From Phenylobacterium sp. (GTDB taxonomy: Bacteria; Pseudomonadota; Alphaproteobacteria; Caulobacterales; Caulobacteraceae): a stretch of DNA of 64,000 bases. The stretch spans positions 48,130-112,129 of the forward strand of contig NZ_JAUYAW010000047.1 in NCBI RefSeq assembly GCF_030693405.1, read 5' to 3'. Shown here piece by piece: positions 51,492 to 63,034 of the stretch. Below the pieces are notes generated by a model. That model was not told where the DNA came from. It did not search any database and saw only the letters and a list, made by a program, of their open reading frames with translations. How positions within the stretch are numbered: the stretch's first letter is position 1; each line of letters begins with the position of its first letter. The translations under genes and the position numbers were made by a program.

Positions 51492-51812
51492 ACGTATCGT
51501 CTCCTGCTGGCCGCCGACGCCCGGCGAGCCGGCCTCATGGCCGGGCCCTTCCGCGAGGAGGGCGGTCCCCGCCAGACGGCGGCAGGACGGTCCAGACGCG
51601 CCAAAGGCCCCGCTCTGCGCCAGCGAACCGGCGCATGGAGGAGGCTTGAGAGGCGGGCTTTGAGCGAACCGCGCTGAAACGGACTTAGGTCGGGCGTCGC
51701 GCGACGAAATGTCGAGACGCTTAGGTAGGCCCTGGGACGGCAAAAGTCCAGCCGCCGCCGATCCGGCCTCATCCCCTCCCCCCAGCGCGCCGATAATCGG
51801 CTAAGGAGCCCC
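51492..51812. other. 321-bp divergent intergenic region (infA paralogue / FAD oxidoreductase)
   Basis: No gene seen; the open frame on the minus strand is an extension of the infA paralogue without ribosome binding sites. It must carry promoters for both divergent genes. No palindrome stood out. Confidence 0.4.
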
Positions 51813-52994
51813 ATGGACCTCAGATACGACGTGGTGATCGCCGGCGCCGGCGCCGCCGGCATGATGTGCGCCGCTCAAGCCGCCCAGCGCGGCCGCAAGG
51901 TGCTGGTCATCGACCACGCCAAGGCGCCGGGCGAGAAGATCCGCATCTCCGGCGGCGGCCGCTGCAACTTCACCAATATCAACACCACGCCGAACAACTT
52001 CCTGTCGGAGAATCCGCGCTTCTGCATCTCGGCCCTGCGCCGCTACCGGCCCAAGGACTTCATCGCCCTGGTGGACAGCTATGGCGTCGCCCACCACGAG
52101 AAGACCCTGGGCCAGCTGTTCTGCGACGGCTCGGCCCGCCAGATTATCGACCTGTTGCTGGCCGAGATGGCCAAGGGCGACGCCGAGCTCGCCCTGCAGA
52201 CCTCCATCCAGGCCATCAGCCACAACGACACCGGCTTCACCCTGCAGACCTCGGCTGGCGAGGTCGCCTGCGCGCGCCTGGTGATCGCCACCGGCGGCAA
52301 GTCGATCCCCAAGATGGGCGCCTCGGGCTTCGGCTATGATGTGGCGAGGCAGTTCGGCCTCCGCGTCACCGACACCCGCCCGGCCTTGGTCCCGCTGACC
52401 TTCGACGTCTCCCTGCTGGAGCGCACCGCCCCCCTGGCCGGCGTCGCCGTGGACGCCACGGTGTCCGCCGGCAAGACCCGGTTTTCCGAGGCCCTGCTCT
52501 TCACCCACCGGGGCCTGAGCGGCCCGTCCATCCTGCAGGCTTCGTCCTACTGGCGCGAAGGCCAGGAGATCGCCGTGGATCTCGCCCCGGGCCAGGACGT
52601 CTACGCCCATCTGCGCGCCGCCCGCACCAGCCGCGCCAAGGCCGCGCCCGCCACCATCCTGGCCGAACTGCTGCCCAAGCGCCTGGCCCAGTATCTGGCC
52701 GAAACCCACGCCCCCAAGGGCAATATGGCCGACCAGTCCGACAAGGTCCTGCGCCCCCTGGCCGAGGCGGTGAACGCCTGGCGGGTCAAGCCCGTGGGCT
52801 CCGAAGGCTACCGCACCGCCGAGGTCACCCTGGGCGGCGTCGACACCAATGAGCTGGAGTCCCGCACCCTGGAAGCCCGCAAGGTCCCCGGCCTCTACTT
52901 CATCGGCGAAGTGGTCGACGTCACAGGCTGGCTCGGCGGCTACAATTTCCAATGGGCCTGGGCCTCAGGCTGGAGCGCCGGGCAGTCGGTCTGA
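51813..52994 (+). CDS. FAD-dependent oxidoreductase, HI0933/BaiN-like
   Basis: A 393-residue flavoprotein of the HI0933/YhiN/BaiN family. The Rossmann motif GAGAAGMMCA is followed by GEKIRISGGGRCNFTN, a hallmark of this family, and near the end GEVVDVTGWLGGYNFQWAWASG. Related enzymes reduce enoyl or bile-acid substrates, but most are uncharacterised. No partner genes nearby. Confidence 0.88.
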   Translation: MDLRYDVVIAGAGAAGMMCAAQAAQRGRKVLVIDHAKAPGEKIRISGGGRCNFTNINTTPNNFLSENPRFCISALRRYRPKDFIALVDSYGVAHHEKTLGQLFCDGSARQIIDLLLAEMAKGDAELALQTSIQAISHNDTGFTLQTSAGEVACARLVIATGGKSIPKMGASGFGYDVARQFGLRVTDTRPALVPLTFDVSLLERTAPLAGVAVDATVSAGKTRFSEALLFTHRGLSGPSILQASSYWREGQEIAVDLAPGQDVYAHLRAARTSRAKAAPATILAELLPKRLAQYLAETHAPKGNMADQSDKVLRPLAEAVNAWRVKPVGSEGYRTAEVTLGGVDTNELESRTLEARKVPGLYFIGEVVDVTGWLGGYNFQWAWASGWSAGQSV

Positions 52995-53007
52995 ACGCCG
53001 TCCAGGA

Positions 53008-54321
53008 TCAGGTCAGAATCCAGCCCTCACCGAGGCTCGCCAGCTGCACGCCCTGGAGAACGAGCTGGTCCCCGCTGGTCAGGGTGATCACCGCGTCGCC
53101 GCCCACCTGGGCCGTGGAGTACTGGGCGCCGGAGAGCAACTGCACGCGGTCACCCTGGGCGAGGCTGAAGTCAATCACGACGTCGCGGCCGGCGCCGGCG
53201 AAGATGTGGAACCGGTCGGCGCCCTCCCCACCCGTCAGGGTGTCAGTCCCCCTGTCTCCCGAAAGGAAGTCGTTGCCGGCTCCGCCGAAGATCTGGTCAT
53301 CCCCCTGACCGCCCCGGACGATGTCGTCGCCAGCATCGCCGAACAGGACATCGTCGCCCTCTCGGCCATAGACCTCATCGGCGCCCTGCCCCCCATGAAC
53401 GGTGTCGTTCCCGAGGTCCCCGGACAGCGTGTCGTTCCCGGTATTGCCCTGTATGAAGTCGTTATCGCGCCCCCCGAGCAGGAGGTCGTTCCCCCCGCCG
53501 CCGGTCAGGGTGTCGGCCCCGGCGTTGCCGTGCAGAGAGTCCGAGCCGTCGCCACCGTTGATCTGGTCGGCGCCGTCCAGGCCGCTGATCGTATCGTTCC
53601 CCTCCCCGCCGTTGATCACATTGTCCAGGCTGTTGCCGCTCATCACATCGGAGAACGGCGTGCCGACGATCAGGACAGGCGGCGGCGGCTCCACGGGCGC
53701 GGAGGCCGTCAGCACCGCATAATTGTTAGAGGACGTCGTCCCCGTGCCGACGTTGCCGGCCAGGTCCATGATGCCTGCATTGTCCAGGATGATCAGGTTG
53801 GTCGCATCATTGACCGAGGCTGAGGGGGTCAGGGTGCCGGTCCAGGTGGCCCCACCGTCAGCGGAGGTGAGACCCGAAATCGTCCCGTTGGCGACGGTCA
53901 GGTCGCCGGTGTCCAGCCCGGCAATTCTCTCCGAGAAGGTGATCGTCACGAGCGAGGTTTCACCCGCTGTGAGAGACGTGTCGGCCACGACAATGGTGGT
54001 GGCGACAGGCCGGACGGTGTCGACCGTGTAGTTGTTGGAGTTGGTCGTCCCGACCCCGGGGACGCCGCCACCGCTGACACCGGAATTATCCAGCGTGATC
54101 AGGTTGGTGGCGTCGCTCACATTGGCCGAGGGCGTCAAGGTGGCCGTCCATGTGACGCCGCCGTCCGCCGAGCTCAGGCCGGAGAGATCCCCATTCGCCA
54201 CAATAAGGTCGCCCAGGGTGAACCCGCTGACCGCCTCGGAAAACGTGAAGGTGACTGTTGAGGTCTGACCGATCCTCAGGGTGGTATTTGCGACGACGAT
54301 GGTGGCTGTGGGAGCGGCCAT
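53008..54321 (-). CDS. RTX-type calcium-binding protein with two bacterial Ig-like domains
   Basis: A 437-residue secreted-type protein. Two copies of an about 95-residue Ig-like repeat (1-100 and 105-205; both with FSE..L.TGDL or FTLGDL and SSADGG..W) are followed by a Pro-rich linker and about 10-14 RTX nonapeptides of the GGxGxDx type (about 218-370). A C-terminal segment with DRFHIFAGAGRDVVIDF acts as a typical type I secretion signal region. There is no N-terminal signal peptide. No type I secretion genes are in this window. It may be an adhesin or cell-surface protein. Confidence 0.88.
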   Translation of the reverse strand: MAAPTATIVVANTTLRIGQTSTVTFTFSEAVSGFTLGDLIVANGDLSGLSSADGGVTWTATLTPSANVSDATNLITLDNSGVSGGGVPGVGTTNSNNYTVDTVRPVATTIVVADTSLTAGETSLVTITFSERIAGLDTGDLTVANGTISGLTSADGGATWTGTLTPSASVNDATNLIILDNAGIMDLAGNVGTGTTSSNNYAVLTASAPVEPPPPVLIVGTPFSDVMSGNSLDNVINGGEGNDTISGLDGADQINGGDGSDSLHGNAGADTLTGGGGNDLLLGGRDNDFIQGNTGNDTLSGDLGNDTVHGGQGADEVYGREGDDVLFGDAGDDIVRGGQGDDQIFGGAGNDFLSGDRGTDTLTGGEGADRFHIFAGAGRDVVIDFSLAQGDRVQLLSGAQYSTAQVGGDAVITLTSGDQLVLQGVQLASLGEGWILT

Positions 54322-54693
54322 GCGGCCTCCTGTTCAGGTGAAGCGGCAGAGGTGGAGGTCGTTCCGAGGCCTAGGGTGCGGGATCGCCTTCGAAACCAGA
54401 AAGCCGACGCACAGCCGTGGCGCACGGACGAAGGCGAAAGGACAGGCGCCAAGCCCTCATACCGAAATGCGAGGTGGAAGTCCCTGGTCGGTCGCCGCCG
54501 CAGACGTCAATGGTCCCGCTGTGACGGAAGGTAGAGCGCACAAACTCCCGCGCCCGCAACGGCACGACCAAGTTTACCTCGCGAGTTAGGTGATGCGGGG
54601 CGATTAAGATTACGCAAGGGCAGGTTTCGCTGACCCCGTCGCTGTACTGATGGATGATCTCCTGGCGCCAGAACGTCAACTGCCACGCGGCGT
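54322..54693. other. 372-bp intergenic region upstream of the RTX gene
   Basis: No convincing gene. A minus-strand frame of about 100 codons (54371-54679) has mixed, non-family composition and no good ribosome binding site and is taken as chance. The region is slightly lower in G+C and should include the RTX gene promoter. Confidence 0.4.
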
Positions 54694-55230
54694 TCAGGAC
54701 CTACCGTCTGAACCGGCGACGCCCTCGAACCCAACCCGGGCCACCGGCGCCCACGGCCCGCCCAGATAGCGCCAGACCAGCAGGCCTTCGGCGGTGATGT
54801 CGAAGGGCTCGAACTCCAGCTGCAGCCGTTCGCACAGCGCCCTCGCCTCATCCGGGTCGGCCTTGTTCTGAATGGTGATGTGCGGACGGAAGGCCGCCCG
54901 GTCCTGGGGCGTCAGCCAGGGCGCGAAGGCCTGGGCCAGTTCGGCGCGCAGGGCGTCAAGGTCGGCGGAGGCGATGCGGTAGGCCACCCCGCGCCCTATG
55001 AACCAGGGGCCGCGCACGGCCATGGTCAGGGGCCCCCGGGAGGCGCAGGCCGCCCTCACCGTCTCTGCGATGGACGCCTCCTGGTCGCCAGGCAGGGCAT
55101 GGAACAGGGTCAGATGAGCCGGAACAATGTTGCGATGGACGGGGAAATGCGTCCGGCGCAGGTCCTGGAACCAGTCGAACGCCCCCTCGTCCAGGGCAGC
55201 TGTGATGATCAGAGGCGGCGATGGGATCAT
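54694..55230 (-). CDS. 2'-5' RNA ligase/phosphoesterase family protein
   Basis: A 178-residue 2H phosphoesterase superfamily protein. Its two HxT/S motifs are visible as HLTLFH (about 39-44) and HITIQN (about 118-123). Members cut or join 2'-5' RNA or cyclic phosphodiester bonds; the in vivo role is unclear. No thpR-like partner genes. Confidence 0.82.
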   Translation of the reverse strand: MIPSPPLIITAALDEGAFDWFQDLRRTHFPVHRNIVPAHLTLFHALPGDQEASIAETVRAACASRGPLTMAVRGPWFIGRGVAYRIASADLDALRAELAQAFAPWLTPQDRAAFRPHITIQNKADPDEARALCERLQLEFEPFDITAEGLLVWRYLGGPWAPVARVGFEGVAGSDGRS

Positions 55231-55324
55231 GGGGCGTCCAACCTCGCCCCGGGGGCGGCCAGGGGGCGTGGGCCTCCATATCGTGCGTCCATCGCCCCCT
55301 GACTAGCTTTGCTGTGACCCAGGC

Positions 55325-57454
<2,130 letters not shown>

Positions 57455-57807
57455 GGTTTGCGATCAATTCGCGTTAGCGAACGCCGTTACGTCCCCACGA
57501 AGCTGCGAGTCAATATCTTTCGCAACAAGCTCCCGGGACTTTCTCGCACCCCGTCTGGTCAGGCTGATTTCGGAAATAAATTGAATGATGCCAGATACTT
57601 ATCACAGAGACGCTGCCGCAGCGCTGATCCGCCAGCGCGGCGCAGCCGGTGTGGCAGGGCGACTGTCCATGGGCGCGGGACATATCCTCCTGTCTTTTCT
57701 AGCATTTGGTTTGCGCAGAGCCGGTTGACGCCCAAGGCGACTGGGTCTTTGTTCCAGTCCACGCGATGCGCCGAACCATTTTAAGAGCGCTCGGGGAGGA
57801 TTTGAAA
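57455..57807. other. 353-bp divergent promoter region between FecA-like and GPH transporter genes
   Basis: No gene seen. A palindrome TTCGC-GTTA-GCGAA lies at 57468-57481, 13 bp before the receptor gene. Around 57570-57600 there is an AT-rich stretch. An in-frame ATG for the transporter at 57766 is possible. Confidence 0.45.
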
Positions 57808-59337
57808 TTGGCCCAGAATTCATCGGGCGACAGCGAGCGGCTGCCGTTCAAGACCAAGCTCGCCTTTGGGGTCGGCAGCGGCGCGGAGTCTATCGCGCTG
57901 TTCTCGGTCGGCTCCTACGCCATGCTCTATTATAACCAGGTCCTGGGGCTGGAGGCGCACCTGGCGGGTCTCGCCATCTCCGCCAGCCTGTTCCTGGACG
58001 GCATTTCCGACCCCCTGGTCGGCTCGATCTCCGATCGGACCAAGTCCCGCTGGGGTCGGCGCCACATCTATATGTTCTTCGCCCCCATCCCGATCGTCCT
58101 GTCCCTATGGGCGGTGTTCAATCCGCCGGACGGCCTGGGCACCTGGGCGCTGTTCTCCTGGTTCGCCGTGACCGTCGTCATGCTGCGCCAGTCGATGACC
58201 TTCTATCACACCCCGCACATGGCCTTGGGCAGCGAGCTGAGTCGCGACTACACCGAGCGCTCCAAGGTGATGTCCTACAACAGCTTCTTCACCTGGGCGG
58301 GCGCGGCAGCCACCACCTGGATCGCGCTCAGCTACTTCTTCAAGGCCACCCCTGAATATCCCCGCGGCCTGCTGAACCCCGAACCCTATGGCGCCTTCTC
58401 GGTGATCATGGGGGGCATCGCCCTGCTGCTGCTGGCGGCCTCGGCCTGGTTCACCCGCGACCGCATCCCTTACCTGCCCAAGCCGGCGGAAAACCTGCCG
58501 AAATACAGCCCTCTCGAGTTCTTCAAGGACATGGGCAAGGCCTTCGCCAACATCAACTATGTCTGGCTGCTGGTCGCCTACTTCTTCCTCAGCATGATGA
58601 TCGGCCTGCGCGGCGGCCTGCATCTCTACACCAACACCTATTACTGGGGCCTGGGGTCGGAGCAGATCCGCTTCTTCGTCATCGGCTCCTTTGCCGGCTA
58701 TCTGTCGGCCTTCCTGTTCGCTGCGGCCCTGCACGGGAAGTTCGACAAGAAGGCGACCATCATCGTCTCGGCCATCGTCTATGCGCTGGCGCCGTCGGTC
58801 CCGATTCTGATGGGCTTCGCCGGAATGCTGACGCCCCAGACGCCGAACCTGCTGGCCATTCTCATCGCGTTCTCGGTGCTGAGCTATGGGGCGGCCAGCG
58901 TGCTGTCGATCAGCATCATGTCGGCCCTCGCCGACATCGCCGACGAGAACGAGCTGAAGTTCGGCCTGCGTCAGGAGGGGGTGCTCTATTCCACCCGCGC
59001 CCTGTTCGCCAAGGTGGACCAGGCCATCGGCGCGGCCCTGGCCGGTTTCGTCCTGACCCTGATCTCATTCCCCGTCCGCGCCCAGGTCGGCGAGGTGCCG
59101 GCCCAGGTGATCTGGGATCTGGCCCTGTGGGATGGTGTGCTGGCGGGCATCCCCGGCTTCATCGCCGTCTTCTTCTATGCCCGCTACAAGATCACCCGCG
59201 CCTCCTACGAGGAAACCAAGGCCGCCCTGGCCGAGCGCCGCGCCGCAGGGCTAGGTCCCCAGGCGACCGCTGTCTCGGCCGCCATCGACGTGCCCGAGCC
59301 GATGATTCCGCCCACGGCGCCGCGTCCCGCTGAGTAG
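57808..59337 (+). CDS. MFS transporter, GPH (glycoside-pentoside-hexuronide) family
   Basis: A 509-residue MFS_2/GPH symporter with 12 membrane helices. Family signs are FLDGISDPLVGSISDRTKSRWGRRH in the first loop, then ALGSELSRDYTERSKVMSY. These carriers take up sugars or glycosides with cations. A TTG start at 57808 is favoured: GGGGAGG lies 8 nt before it and the conserved fold begins soon after; ATG at 57766 is the alternative. The C-terminal 35 residues are polar and Pro-rich. It is divergent from a TonB receptor gene, which might supply the same solute across the outer membrane. Confidence 0.88.
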   Translation: MAQNSSGDSERLPFKTKLAFGVGSGAESIALFSVGSYAMLYYNQVLGLEAHLAGLAISASLFLDGISDPLVGSISDRTKSRWGRRHIYMFFAPIPIVLSLWAVFNPPDGLGTWALFSWFAVTVVMLRQSMTFYHTPHMALGSELSRDYTERSKVMSYNSFFTWAGAAATTWIALSYFFKATPEYPRGLLNPEPYGAFSVIMGGIALLLLAASAWFTRDRIPYLPKPAENLPKYSPLEFFKDMGKAFANINYVWLLVAYFFLSMMIGLRGGLHLYTNTYYWGLGSEQIRFFVIGSFAGYLSAFLFAAALHGKFDKKATIIVSAIVYALAPSVPILMGFAGMLTPQTPNLLAILIAFSVLSYGAASVLSISIMSALADIADENELKFGLRQEGVLYSTRALFAKVDQAIGAALAGFVLTLISFPVRAQVGEVPAQVIWDLALWDGVLAGIPGFIAVFFYARYKITRASYEETKAALAERRAAGLGPQATAVSAAIDVPEPMIPPTAPRPAE

Positions 59338-59345
59338 GGGCCAGC

Positions 59346-59374
59346 AAAAAGGGCCCCAGCTTGCGCTGGGGCCC
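59346..59374. terminator. bidirectional terminator between GPH transporter and fasciclin genes
   Basis: A perfect 10-bp stem GGGCCCCAGC / GCTGGGGCCC with a 4-nt loop. On the minus strand it is followed by TTTTT (59346-59350); on the plus strand by TCCTC. It serves the convergent genes on both sides. Confidence 0.88.
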
Positions 59375-59400
59375 TCCTCGGACTTCAGATCAGACCAGCC

Positions 59401-59991
59401 TTAGGCGGCGGGCATGATCACGGTGTCGATCACGTGGATCACGCCGTTGGACTGGTCGAGGTCGGTGGCCGTGACCATGGCCGTGCCGCCCTGGGCGTCG
59501 GTCAGCTGGACGCCGCCATTGACGACAGACGCCTTCAGCTCTTCGCCCTGCACGGTGGTCAGGGTGGCCGTGCCGCCGCCGGCTTCGATGGCGGCCATGA
59601 TGTCGGCGGCCAACAGTTCGCCCGAGACCACATGATAGGTCAGGATCTTGGTCAGTTGGTCCTTGGAGGCCGGCTGGACCAGCGTGTCGACCGTGCCGGC
59701 CGGCAGCTTTTCAAAGGCCGCGTTGGTGGGCGCAAAAACCGTGAACGGGCCCGGGCCCGACAGGGTCCCCACCAGATCGGCAGCCTGGACCGCGGTCACC
59801 AGGGTGGTGTGGTCGGGCGAGGCCTGGGCGCCGGCGACGATGTTGGTCTGCGTCACGGCCGGCTCAGCCGCAGCCATCGGTTCAGCTTCGGGCGCAGCAG
59901 CGGTGTCTTCCGCCTGCGAGCAGGCCGACAGGGTGAAGGCGAGCGCGAGCGCGGAGACGCCGGCGAGAATACGGAATTTCGGTTCGGTCAT
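59401..59991 (-). CDS. fasciclin-domain lipoprotein
   Basis: A 196-residue lipoprotein. The lipobox is LSACS (Cys24), followed by an acidic Ala/Glu linker (about 25-47) and one fasciclin (FAS1) domain with FTVFAPTNAAFEKLP and ILTYHVVSGEL, ending GVIHVIDTVIMP. FAS1 proteins act in adhesion or surface structure. It has its own terminator. Confidence 0.92.
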   Translation of the reverse strand: MTEPKFRILAGVSALALAFTLSACSQAEDTAAAPEAEPMAAAEPAVTQTNIVAGAQASPDHTTLVTAVQAADLVGTLSGPGPFTVFAPTNAAFEKLPAGTVDTLVQPASKDQLTKILTYHVVSGELLAADIMAAIEAGGGTATLTTVQGEELKASVVNGGVQLTDAQGGTAMVTATDLDQSNGVIHVIDTVIMPAA

Positions 59992-60294
59992 GGACAGTCC
60001 CTCGGATGGGCGCCGGGCGAAGCGCCCGGCGTCTTGGAAGGGGTTACGAGTCCGGCCCCCACCCCGGATGCGCGAAAGTTAAGACTTTCTCCCGCCCACC
60101 GGGCAGAACGCCGCCACGGCCAAGCCCGTTCCCTCGGCGCGGCCGTGGGGCGCAAGCCGACCATGGGGCGCGGCGCTCAGCGCCCCGCCAAGTCCGTCGG
60201 TTGGCGCGCTTTCCGACCCAAGAACCCGGTTTCCCTTTCATAGAACGCGCCGTAAGGTCCGCGCCCTTCTCATTCACATCACGGGCGTCCGCCC
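59992..60294. other. 303-bp region before the ABC exporter operon
   Basis: Divergent region that should hold the fasciclin and ABC promoters. No gene, clear operator or hairpin was identified. Confidence 0.4.
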
Positions 60295-61287
60295 ATGCCA
60301 CAGATCCTCGTCGAGGACCTGGCCAAGACCTATCGCGTCGCCGAGCGCGATCCCGGCCTGCTGGGCGCGGTCAAGGGTCTGGTCCATCGCCGCCACCGCA
60401 CGGTTCAGGCCTTGCGCAACGTCTCCTTTTCCCTGGAGGCGGGCGAACTGCTGGGCTTCATCGGCCCCAATGGGGCGGGCAAGTCCACCACCATCAAGAT
60501 CCTTTCGGGCATCCTGAAGCCTGACGCCGGGGTGGTGCTGGTCAACGGTCGCGTCCCCTTCACCGACCGCATCGCCCACGTCTCGAAGATCGGCGTGGTG
60601 TTTGGCCAGCGCACCCAGCTCTGGTGGGACCTGCCGGTGTCCGAAGGCTTCGACCTGCTGGCCGATATCTATCGCGTCGATGCGGCCCGCTACCGCGCCA
60701 ACCGCGACGAGCTGGTCGCCCTGCTGCGCCTGGAGCGGGTGCTGGACCAGCCGGTGCGCCAGCTGTCGCTGGGCCAGCGGATGCGCGCCGAGATCGCCGC
60801 AGCCCTGCTGCACGAGCCCGACATCCTGTTCCTGGACGAGCCGACCATCGGCCTGGACGCGCCCTCCAAGCTCGCCATGCGCGAGGTGGTCCGCCGCCTG
60901 AACCGGGAGCGCGGCGTCACTGTCCTGCTCACCACCCACGACATGCACGACATCGAGGCCCTGGCGGAGCGGGTCATCGTCATCGGCCACGGCCAGGTCC
61001 TGGCCGACAGCCCTTTCGAGACCCTGCGGGCCAATGTGCTGGCAGAGCGGCGCCTGGTGGTCGACTTCGCCCAAGAGGCGCCGGAGATCGTCATGGCCGG
61101 CGTCGAGGTGCGCAGCCGCCGGGGCCAGACCCTGGAGCTCGCCTTCGATCCGACCCGGACGCCGACGCCAACCCTGATCGCCGCCCTCGCGGCGGCCCAC
61201 GAGGTGGTCGACATCCATGTGGGCGAGCCGGCCATCGAAGAGGTCATCGCCCGCTTCTACGACCTGCACGGCGCGGGCGAGGCCTGA
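60295..61287 (+). CDS. ABC-2 type exporter ATP-binding protein
   Basis: A 330-residue ABC ATPase. Walker A GPNGAGKS (57-64), signature LSLGQRMRAE, Walker B ILFLDEPT, and switch His TTHDMHD are present, followed by a C-terminal extension of about 85 residues. The closest pattern is the family linked with DUF990-type permeases (ABC-2 exporters of unknown substrate). It is followed by two permease genes at 4 and 5 bp, forming a three-gene operon. Confidence 0.9.
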   Translation: MPQILVEDLAKTYRVAERDPGLLGAVKGLVHRRHRTVQALRNVSFSLEAGELLGFIGPNGAGKSTTIKILSGILKPDAGVVLVNGRVPFTDRIAHVSKIGVVFGQRTQLWWDLPVSEGFDLLADIYRVDAARYRANRDELVALLRLERVLDQPVRQLSLGQRMRAEIAAALLHEPDILFLDEPTIGLDAPSKLAMREVVRRLNRERGVTVLLTTHDMHDIEALAERVIVIGHGQVLADSPFETLRANVLAERRLVVDFAQEAPEIVMAGVEVRSRRGQTLELAFDPTRTPTPTLIAALAAAHEVVDIHVGEPAIEEVIARFYDLHGAGEA

Positions 61288-61291
61288 GCCC

Positions 61292-62125
61292 ATGTACGCC
61301 GCCCGCCCCTACCTGGCCGCCTTTTCCAGCCGCTTCCTGCTGATGCTGCAGTACCGGGCCGCGGCCATCGCCGGCTTCGCCACCCAGTGCTGGTGGGGCG
61401 GCATCAAGGTGATGATCTACGCGGCCTTCTTCGCCGCGGCGCCCGATGCGGCGGCGGCCTCGCCCATGAGCCTCGCCCAGGTCATCACCTACACCTGGCT
61501 CGCCCAGGCGCTCTTGGCGCTGACCCCCTGGAGCGCCGATCCCGAAGTGGCCCTGTCGGTGCGCACGGGCTCGGTGGCCTATGACCGCCTGCGACCGGTG
61601 GACACCTACAGTCTCTGGTATGTGCGCGGCGCCGCCTGGATGGCCTCGCGCGCCCTGCCCCGAGCGGCGCTGATGTTGCTGGGCGCAGGCCTTATCCTGC
61701 CACTTATCGGGCTGTCGGACTGGGCGTGGAAGCCGCCGCCGACCCTGGCCGCGGCCGCCGCCTTCGCCATTTCACTCCCCCTGGCGCTGGCGCTCTCGTC
61801 GGCCTTCCTGATGATCGTCAACATCATCGTCGCCGCCACCCTCACCGACCGGGGCGTCAATGTGCTGTTCAACAGCCTGATCATCGTCTTCTCGGGTAAC
61901 CTTCTGCCGCTCGCCCTCTATCCGGACTGGGCGCAGACGGCCCTGCTGATCCAGCCCTTCGCCGGCATGATGGACATTCCCCTGCGCCTCTATGTCGGCC
62001 AGCTGAGCGGGACCGGCGCCCTGGCGGGGCTCGGGCTGCAGGCCTTCTGGACGGTGGCGCTGATTCTTCTCGGCCGCTGGGCCATGGCCCGCGTCATGCG
62101 CCGCCTCGAAGTCCAGGGCGGCTGA
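61292..62125 (+). CDS. ABC-2 family (DUF990-type) permease subunit 1
   Basis: A 277-residue membrane protein with six helices. It begins RPYLAAFSSRFLLMLQYRAAAI and has the family segment LRPVDTYSLWYVRGAAW. It would form a heterodimeric exporter channel with the next subunit. The start at 61292 lies 4 bp after the ATPase stop. Confidence 0.88.
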   Translation: MYAARPYLAAFSSRFLLMLQYRAAAIAGFATQCWWGGIKVMIYAAFFAAAPDAAAASPMSLAQVITYTWLAQALLALTPWSADPEVALSVRTGSVAYDRLRPVDTYSLWYVRGAAWMASRALPRAALMLLGAGLILPLIGLSDWAWKPPPTLAAAAAFAISLPLALALSSAFLMIVNIIVAATLTDRGVNVLFNSLIIVFSGNLLPLALYPDWAQTALLIQPFAGMMDIPLRLYVGQLSGTGALAGLGLQAFWTVALILLGRWAMARVMRRLEVQGG

Positions 62126-62130
62126 CGGCC

Positions 62131-62934
62131 ATGAACAGCCTCCGCCTGATCCTCCGCTATTTCAGCGCCTCCCTGCGCAGCCAGCTGCAATATCCCGGCT
62201 CGGCCATCATGCTGGGGATCGGCGCCTTCCTGACCACCATAATCGACATGCTGGCCGCCTGGGCCCTGTTCGACCGATTCGGTCAGGTGCAGGGCTGGGG
62301 CCTGGGGCACATCGCCGTCTTCTATGGGGTGGTCTCCACCAGCTTCGCCCTGACCGACTTCTTCACCCGTGGCTTCGACGTCTTCGGCAATGAGTTCGTC
62401 AAGACCGGCGCCTTTGACCGTATCCTGCTGCGCCCCCGCTCCCCGGCCCTGCAACTGGTCGGCTACGAGTTCCGCCTCAGCCGCTTCGGCCGCCTGGCCC
62501 AGGCCCTTCTGGTGCTGTTCGTGGGCGCCGCCGTGGTCGGTGTCGACTGGACCCCGGACAAGGTCCTGCTGCTCGCCTGGACCATCACCGGCGGGGTGGC
62601 CCTCTTCACCGGCCTCCTGGTCCTGCAGGCCAGCTTCGCCTTCTGGACCACCGAGAGCCTTGAGGTATTCAACGTCCTGACCTACGGCGGCATCCAGGCC
62701 GCCCAGTTTCCTTTGAGCCTCTACGCCGGCTGGTTCCGCAACTTCCTGATCTTTGTCGTGCCCCTGGGATGCGTGGCCTATTACCCGGTCCTGGCGATCC
62801 TGGATCAGCCTGATCCGCTGGGCGCGCCGGACTGGTGGCTGCCCACCGCGCCAGCCATGGGCTTCGCCTTCCTGGCCGCCTCCTTCATCGCCTGGCGCGC
62901 CGGCATCAGCCGCTACACCTCGACAGGCAGCTGA
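62131..62934 (+). CDS. ABC-2 family (DUF990-type) permease subunit 2
   Basis: A 267-residue membrane protein with six helices. It begins SLRLILRYFSASLRSQLQYPGS and contains KTGAFDRILLRPRSPALQ, which matches the first permease and the DUF990 family. It starts 5 bp after the first permease. Substrate not predictable; related systems export drugs such as viologens. Confidence 0.88.
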   Translation: MNSLRLILRYFSASLRSQLQYPGSAIMLGIGAFLTTIIDMLAAWALFDRFGQVQGWGLGHIAVFYGVVSTSFALTDFFTRGFDVFGNEFVKTGAFDRILLRPRSPALQLVGYEFRLSRFGRLAQALLVLFVGAAVVGVDWTPDKVLLLAWTITGGVALFTGLLVLQASFAFWTTESLEVFNVLTYGGIQAAQFPLSLYAGWFRNFLIFVVPLGCVAYYPVLAILDQPDPLGAPDWWLPTAPAMGFAFLAASFIAWRAGISRYTSTGS

Positions 62935-63034
62935 GCCCGGAATCTGGGCGCCGATCGATCTGTCGCCTCACCTCGACTTCACGTCGAAAACGCCTCTTAA
63001 TGCAACTTCTAGAGAGTATGCATAGGAGGAACCC

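Noticed and set aside
54371..54679. 102-codon minus-strand frame upstream of the RTX gene
   Set aside because: No ribosome binding site, no family resemblance, composition unlike the neighbouring proteins.
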